NCBI GenBank assembly: GCA_945874195.1
Contig: CAMCFW010000051.1
Coordinates: forward strand, 1 to 9,727
DNA: 9,727 bases
Source: Chryseobacterium gleum
GTDB taxonomy: Bacteria; Bacteroidota; Bacteroidia; UBA10329
Reading direction: 5' to 3'
A program made the translations under genes and the position numbers. Position 1 is the stretch's first letter; each line of letters begins with the position of its first letter. Positions 7,192 to 9,727 of this stretch are shown here, piece after piece. The notes under the pieces are model-generated. The model ran no database searches. It had not been told where the DNA came from and saw only the letters and a program-made list of their open reading frames with translations.

Positions 7192-7527
7192 TCAGCAACA
7201 GCCTCCCGCCTCACCGCCCTTGTAAAGGTCGAACAGGTCGGCAAAGAGTGTTTTCAGTTCGTTCCAACGTTTGGGGTTGATGCAGTAGCTCATTCTGGTG
7301 CCCTCAATGGTTCCTTGAATAATACCTGCGTCCTTCAGTTCCTTCAAATGCTGGCTGATGGTGGCTTGGGCCAGTCCCAGTTCCTGCACGAGGTCGCCAT
7401 TGATGCAGGCATTCGTCCTCAGCAGGTGCTGAACAATGGCAATGCGTGCAGGGTGGGCCAAGGCCTTGGCACTGGCTGCAAGGCCGTTCTGTGCCTCAGT
7501 AAAAAGATCTGCTCGTGTAATTCCCAT
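7192..7527 (-). CDS. arsR: ArsR-family arsenic-responsive repressor
   Basis: A 111-aa winged-helix repressor that should release its operators when arsenite binds. The family pattern is clear: KALAHPARIAIVQHLL at 21-36, then the recognition helix region ELGLAQATISQHLKELKDAG at 49-68, then the wing GTIEGTRMSYCINP at 72-85. The classical ELCVCDL arsenic site is missing; the equivalent region reads NACINGDLVQEL with only C41. The other cysteines are C82 and the terminal pair C110-C111 at the end of a GGEAGGCC tail, so the sensor site may be built from C41, C82 and the tail, which is inference. The ATG at 7527-7525 gives the expected N-terminus. An operator palindrome lies 15 bp upstream, consistent with autoregulation. 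Confidence 0.92.
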   Translation of the reverse strand: MGITRADLFTEAQNGLAASAKALAHPARIAIVQHLLRTNACINGDLVQELGLAQATISQHLKELKDAGIIQGTIEGTRMSYCINPKRWNELKTLFADLFDLYKGGEAGGCC

Positions 7528-7542
7528 CGTTATTATTAGAAT

Positions 7543-7558
7543 ATCGCAATATTACGAT
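7543..7558. promoter_or_regulatory. Putative ArsR operator before arsR
   Basis: ATCGCAATATTACGAT is a 16-bp palindrome with 7 of 8 positions symmetric, lying 15 bp before the arsR ATG. It shares 14 of 16 bases with the copy at 7154-7169; the joint consensus is ATYGCAATATTRCGAT. On the minus strand a TTTG at 7586-7583 could be a -33 element, with an AT-rich TAATATAC (7566-7559) at about the right place for a weak -7. The operator would then cover the transcription start. Confidence 0.78.
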
Positions 7559-7621
7559 GTATATTAATACGACACATCTTTTCAAAAAAATATTTCTAGA
7601 ACACGTTTAATTGGATTGACC

Positions 7622-8185
7622 TTAAATGGTCATGATGTCCACTTCCTTCTCAGCTACGAGCGCATCGACCTTATTGGAATATTTGGTGGTCAGTTCCTGA
7701 ATGTCACCTTCTGCAGATTTGGCGGTATCTTCGGACAGACCGTCCTTTTGCAATGTTCGGATCTCTTCGTTCGCATCCTTTCGGGCGTTGCGAATAGAAA
7801 CCTTGGCTTGTTCGGCAACGGCCTTCGATTGTTTCACAAGATCTCGTCTTCTTTCTTCGGTCAGTGGTGGAATGGAGATACGCACCACCTTGCCGTCATT
7901 CATGGGGTTGAAACCTAGATTGGCGCGCATGATGCCTTTCTCAATTTCTTCCAAAAGTCCCTTTTCGAAGGGTTGGATCTGAAGTGTTTTTGAATCGGGT
8001 GTGTTCACGTTGGCCACGTTCTTCAGTGGCGTCATCGACCCATAGTATTCAACTTGCACGCTACCCAGCATGTTCGGACTTGCCTTTCCGGCCCTTATGC
8101 GGGTCAATTCAGTCTCCAAACGCTCAATGGCGCTTTCCATTCCCTCTTTTGCCGAATCAAAAACGAACTGAAGATCTTCTTCCAT
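7622..8185 (-). CDS. frr: Ribosome recycling factor
   Basis: Splits post-termination ribosomes together with EF-G. The 187-aa length is normal for the family (about 185). The protein shows the long-helix ends of domain I (ELTRIRAGKASPNML at 26-40), the beta domain (VEYYGSMTPLKNVANV at 45-60), ISIPPLTEERRRDL at about 103-116, and the conserved basic helix IRNARKDANEEI at 131-142, whose R132 matches the functionally important arginine of E. coli RRF. I chose the ATG at 8185 because MEEDLQFVFDSAKEGM is a standard RRF start. The frame extends 16 codons further up to 8233, overlapping pyrH, but that part resembles nothing. The gene follows pyrH by 37 bp. The ars operon starts 94 bp past its stop. 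Confidence 0.97.
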   Translation of the reverse strand: MEEDLQFVFDSAKEGMESAIERLETELTRIRAGKASPNMLGSVQVEYYGSMTPLKNVANVNTPDSKTLQIQPFEKGLLEEIEKGIMRANLGFNPMNDGKVVRISIPPLTEERRRDLVKQSKAVAEQAKVSIRNARKDANEEIRTLQKDGLSEDTAKSAEGDIQELTTKYSNKVDALVAEKEVDIMTI

Positions 8186-8222
8186 GGTTGAAATTTGGGC
8201 GAAAAATAGCGATTCTCTATGA

Positions 8223-8936
8223 TCAGCCTTCAACGAGTGTGCCTACCCTTTCTCCGGCAACAATGCGGGCAAGATTTCCACCTTCGTCCATGTTGAAAAC
8301 GATGATCGGAAGTTTATTCTCGTTGCAGAGCGTGAATGCGGTCATGTCCATCACCTTCAAGCCTCGGTCGTAAACTTCGTTGAAGCTGATGGTTTCAAAC
8401 TTAGTGGCTGAGCTGTCTTTCTCGGGGTCAGCGGTATAGATACCATCCACGCGCGTTCCTTTCAGGATCACATCCGCTTCAACCTCAATGGCGCGTAGCG
8501 AAGCTGCCGAATCTGTGGTGAAGTAGGGGTTGCCAGTTCCCGCACCGAAGATCACAACTATTCCTTTTTCGAGATGTCGCACCGCACGTCTGCGAATGAA
8601 CGGCTCAGCTATTTCGTCCATTTTAATGGCCGACATCAGGCGTGTCTGCACTTCAATATTCTCCAGTGCCGATTGCAAGGCCATGCTATTGATCAAAGTG
8701 GCCAACATTCCCATGTAATCGCCCTGCACGCGGTCCATTCCACCCTCGGCTGCTTGAATGCCTCTGAAGATGTTTCCTCCACCGATGACGATGGCCACTT
8801 CAACTCCTCTCTCAACAATTCCTTTGATCTCGTTGGCATATTGGCTCAAACGGTCGTGGTCTATTCCAAACTGCTTGTTCCCCATCAGCGATTCGCCACT
8901 GAGTTTCAAAAGCACCCTATTGTATTTCATCTTCAT
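8223..8936 (-). CDS. pyrH: Uridylate kinase (UMP kinase)
   Basis: Phosphorylates UMP to UDP with ATP in pyrimidine nucleotide synthesis. The bacterial enzyme is a hexamer of the amino-acid-kinase fold, unrelated to eukaryotic UMP/CMP kinases. The 237-aa protein carries KLSGESL at 11-17, IGGGNIFRG at 51-59, DYMGMLAT at 73-80, the GTGNPYFTTDSAA loop at 133-145, KGTRVDGIYTADP at 159-171 and MDMTAF at 196-201. All are standard PyrH motifs and appear intact. The ATG at 8936 gives MKMKYNRVLLKLSG; a second in-frame ATG two codons on is equally possible. It lies 37 bp before frr in the usual tsf-pyrH-frr order, but a strong terminator separates it from tsf. Confidence 0.97.
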   Translation of the reverse strand: MKMKYNRVLLKLSGESLMGNKQFGIDHDRLSQYANEIKGIVERGVEVAIVIGGGNIFRGIQAAEGGMDRVQGDYMGMLATLINSMALQSALENIEVQTRLMSAIKMDEIAEPFIRRRAVRHLEKGIVVIFGAGTGNPYFTTDSAASLRAIEVEADVILKGTRVDGIYTADPEKDSSATKFETISFNEVYDRGLKVMDMTAFTLCNENKLPIIVFNMDEGGNLARIVAGERVGTLVEG

Positions 8937-8961
8937 TATGCGATCTTAAAAAATTGTGGGC

Positions 8962-8989
8962 AAAAAAAAAGAGGATCAGATCCTCTTTT
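8962..8989 (-). terminator. Intrinsic terminator after tsf
   Basis: AAAAGAGGA (8967-8975) pairs with TCCTCTTTT (8981-8989) around a 5-nt loop, and the symmetry continues into the loop (GATC-A-GATC). Read on the minus strand, the stem is followed by nine T residues (8970-8962), a textbook Rho-independent terminator. It lies 11 bp past the tsf stop and only 25 bp before the pyrH ATG. On the plus strand the T-run is only four bases, so the minus strand is the working direction. Confidence 0.88.
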
Positions 8990-8999
8990 CAATGTTTAA

Positions 9000-9727
9000 T
9001 CAATTGCCAAGCGAAAAGCGCTTGAATTCTGTGACCGTTAACTGGGGGTCGGTCGATTTCAGATATTCAGCAACACTTTTCTTGTTGTCCTTAATGAAGG
9101 CTTGCTCGAGCAAGGTGTTCTCCTTGAAGAATTTGCCTAGTCGGCCCAGAGCGATCTTCTCAGCCATATCGGCAGGTTTTCCTTCCTGAATAGCAAGGTC
9201 TTTACCTATTTCAACTTCTTTGTCGATAATGGCTTGCGAAACAGCCTCCTTGTTCAATGCAATGGGAGCCATGGCGGCAGCCTGCATCGCCACATCACGA
9301 GCGGCCTCTTCAAAGCCGGCCTTGTTGAGGCCTACGATGGAGCAAACTTTATTTCCTGGGTGATTGTAGGCAACAACTGTTGGCGCTTCGATCACCTCAA
9401 GTCCGGTCACTTCAACTTTTTCGCCTGTCTTTCCGGTCTGCTCAGTAATGGCATCAGCCACTGTTGCATCCTTATAGCTCAAAGCATAAAGGGCATCGAT
9501 GGTTGTCACTGAATTGTTCAATGCTAGATCCAAGAGGTCGTTGGCAAAGCCTGTGAATCCTTCGTTCTTAGCAACGAAATCGGTTTCGCAGTTCAAGCAA
9601 AGGAGAACGACCTTTTTGCCATTGTCCTTACCGATTACAACTCCTTCTGTGGCATCGCGGTCAGAGCGCTTTGCAGCCACTTTCTGTCCTTGTTTCCTAA
9701 GTACTTCAATTGCAATTTCGAAATCGC
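9000..9727 (-). CDS. tsf: Elongation factor Ts, C-terminal part
   Basis: The guanine-nucleotide exchange factor of EF-Tu. About 241 residues are visible; the N-terminal start and most of the UBA-like domain lie beyond the right edge. The visible part opens with DFEIAIEVLRKQGQKVAAKR, the end of the N-terminal domain, followed by SDRDATEGVV and LLCLNCETDFVAKNEGF, the TDFVAKN segment that contacts EF-Tu. The core continues through VEVTGLEVIEAPTVVAYNHP and MAAMAPIALNKEAVS-like sequence to the C-terminal KKSVAEYLKSTDPQLTVTEF. The frame is open across the GTG at 9680 to the window edge, so that GTG is internal and not a start. Upstream rpsB is expected from the usual gene order. A terminator follows its stop. 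Confidence 0.96.
   Translation of the reverse strand, partial: DFEIAIEVLRKQGQKVAAKRSDRDATEGVVIGKDNGKKVVLLCLNCETDFVAKNEGFTGFANDLLDLALNNSVTTIDALYALSYKDATVADAITEQTGKTGEKVEVTGLEVIEAPTVVAYNHPGNKVCSIVGLNKAGFEEAARDVAMQAAAMAPIALNKEAVSQAIIDKEVEIGKDLAIQEGKPADMAEKIALGRLGKFFKENTLLEQAFIKDNKKSVAEYLKSTDPQLTVTEFKRFSLGN

Noticed and set aside
8186..8233. 16-codon upstream extension of frr overlapping pyrH
   Set aside because: Ribosome recycling factors start at the MEEDLQFVFD equivalent, and the extension shows no family similarity.
9000..9680. GTG at 9680 as the start of tsf
   Set aside because: The frame stays open to the window edge and the upstream residues match the end of the EF-Ts N-terminal domain, so the GTG is an internal valine codon.
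1..9727. CRISPR array, tRNA or rRNA gene, insertion sequence or integrase
   Set aside because: No spaced direct repeats, no tRNA-like cloverleaf with a recognisable T-arm, and no transposase or recombinase frame were seen on reading both strands.

Overview
The window looks like a chromosomal segment of a Bacteroidota bacterium, probably Flavobacteriales-like. This rests on the character of the DnaG, the Bacteroidota-type thioredoxin-linked arsenate reductase paired with a DUF6428 protein, the exported proteins whose signal peptides end in ..AQ or ..SQ, and the near absence of Shine-Dalgarno sequences before the start codons. Finer placement cannot be made from sequence alone. Most of the window is housekeeping DNA; the accessory part is a compact arsenic-resistance operon.

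Layout from left to right. Positions 1-167 (-) hold the first 55 codons of an exported protein of unknown function. A 190-bp divergent gap follows, with no convincing promoter. dnaG (primase, +, 358-2319) is the only complete plus-strand gene. It converges on a small exported hypothetical (-, 2331-2843) that sits directly behind recJ (-, 2846-4555). A 380-bp stretch with no credible gene (4556-4935) holds two short perfect inverted repeats.

The arsenic operon runs on the minus strand as arsR (7192-7527), a DUF6428 gene (6662-7135), arsC (5952-6641) and acr3 (4936-5955). ArsR should sense arsenite, ArsC reduces arsenate to arsenite using thioredoxin, and Acr3 exports arsenite. The DUF6428 protein has no established function but ends in two Cys-Cys pairs, and ArsR also ends in Gly-Gly-Cys-Cys. 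Two near-identical 16-bp palindromes, one before arsR and one between arsR and the DUF6428 gene, are very likely ArsR operators.

The right end is the translation and nucleotide cluster tsf (partial), pyrH, frr, also on the minus strand. A strong intrinsic terminator lies between tsf and pyrH. Nothing here amounts to a wholly new system. The least explained parts are the cysteine-tailed DUF6428 protein with its cysteine-tailed ArsR, and the two-operator layout.
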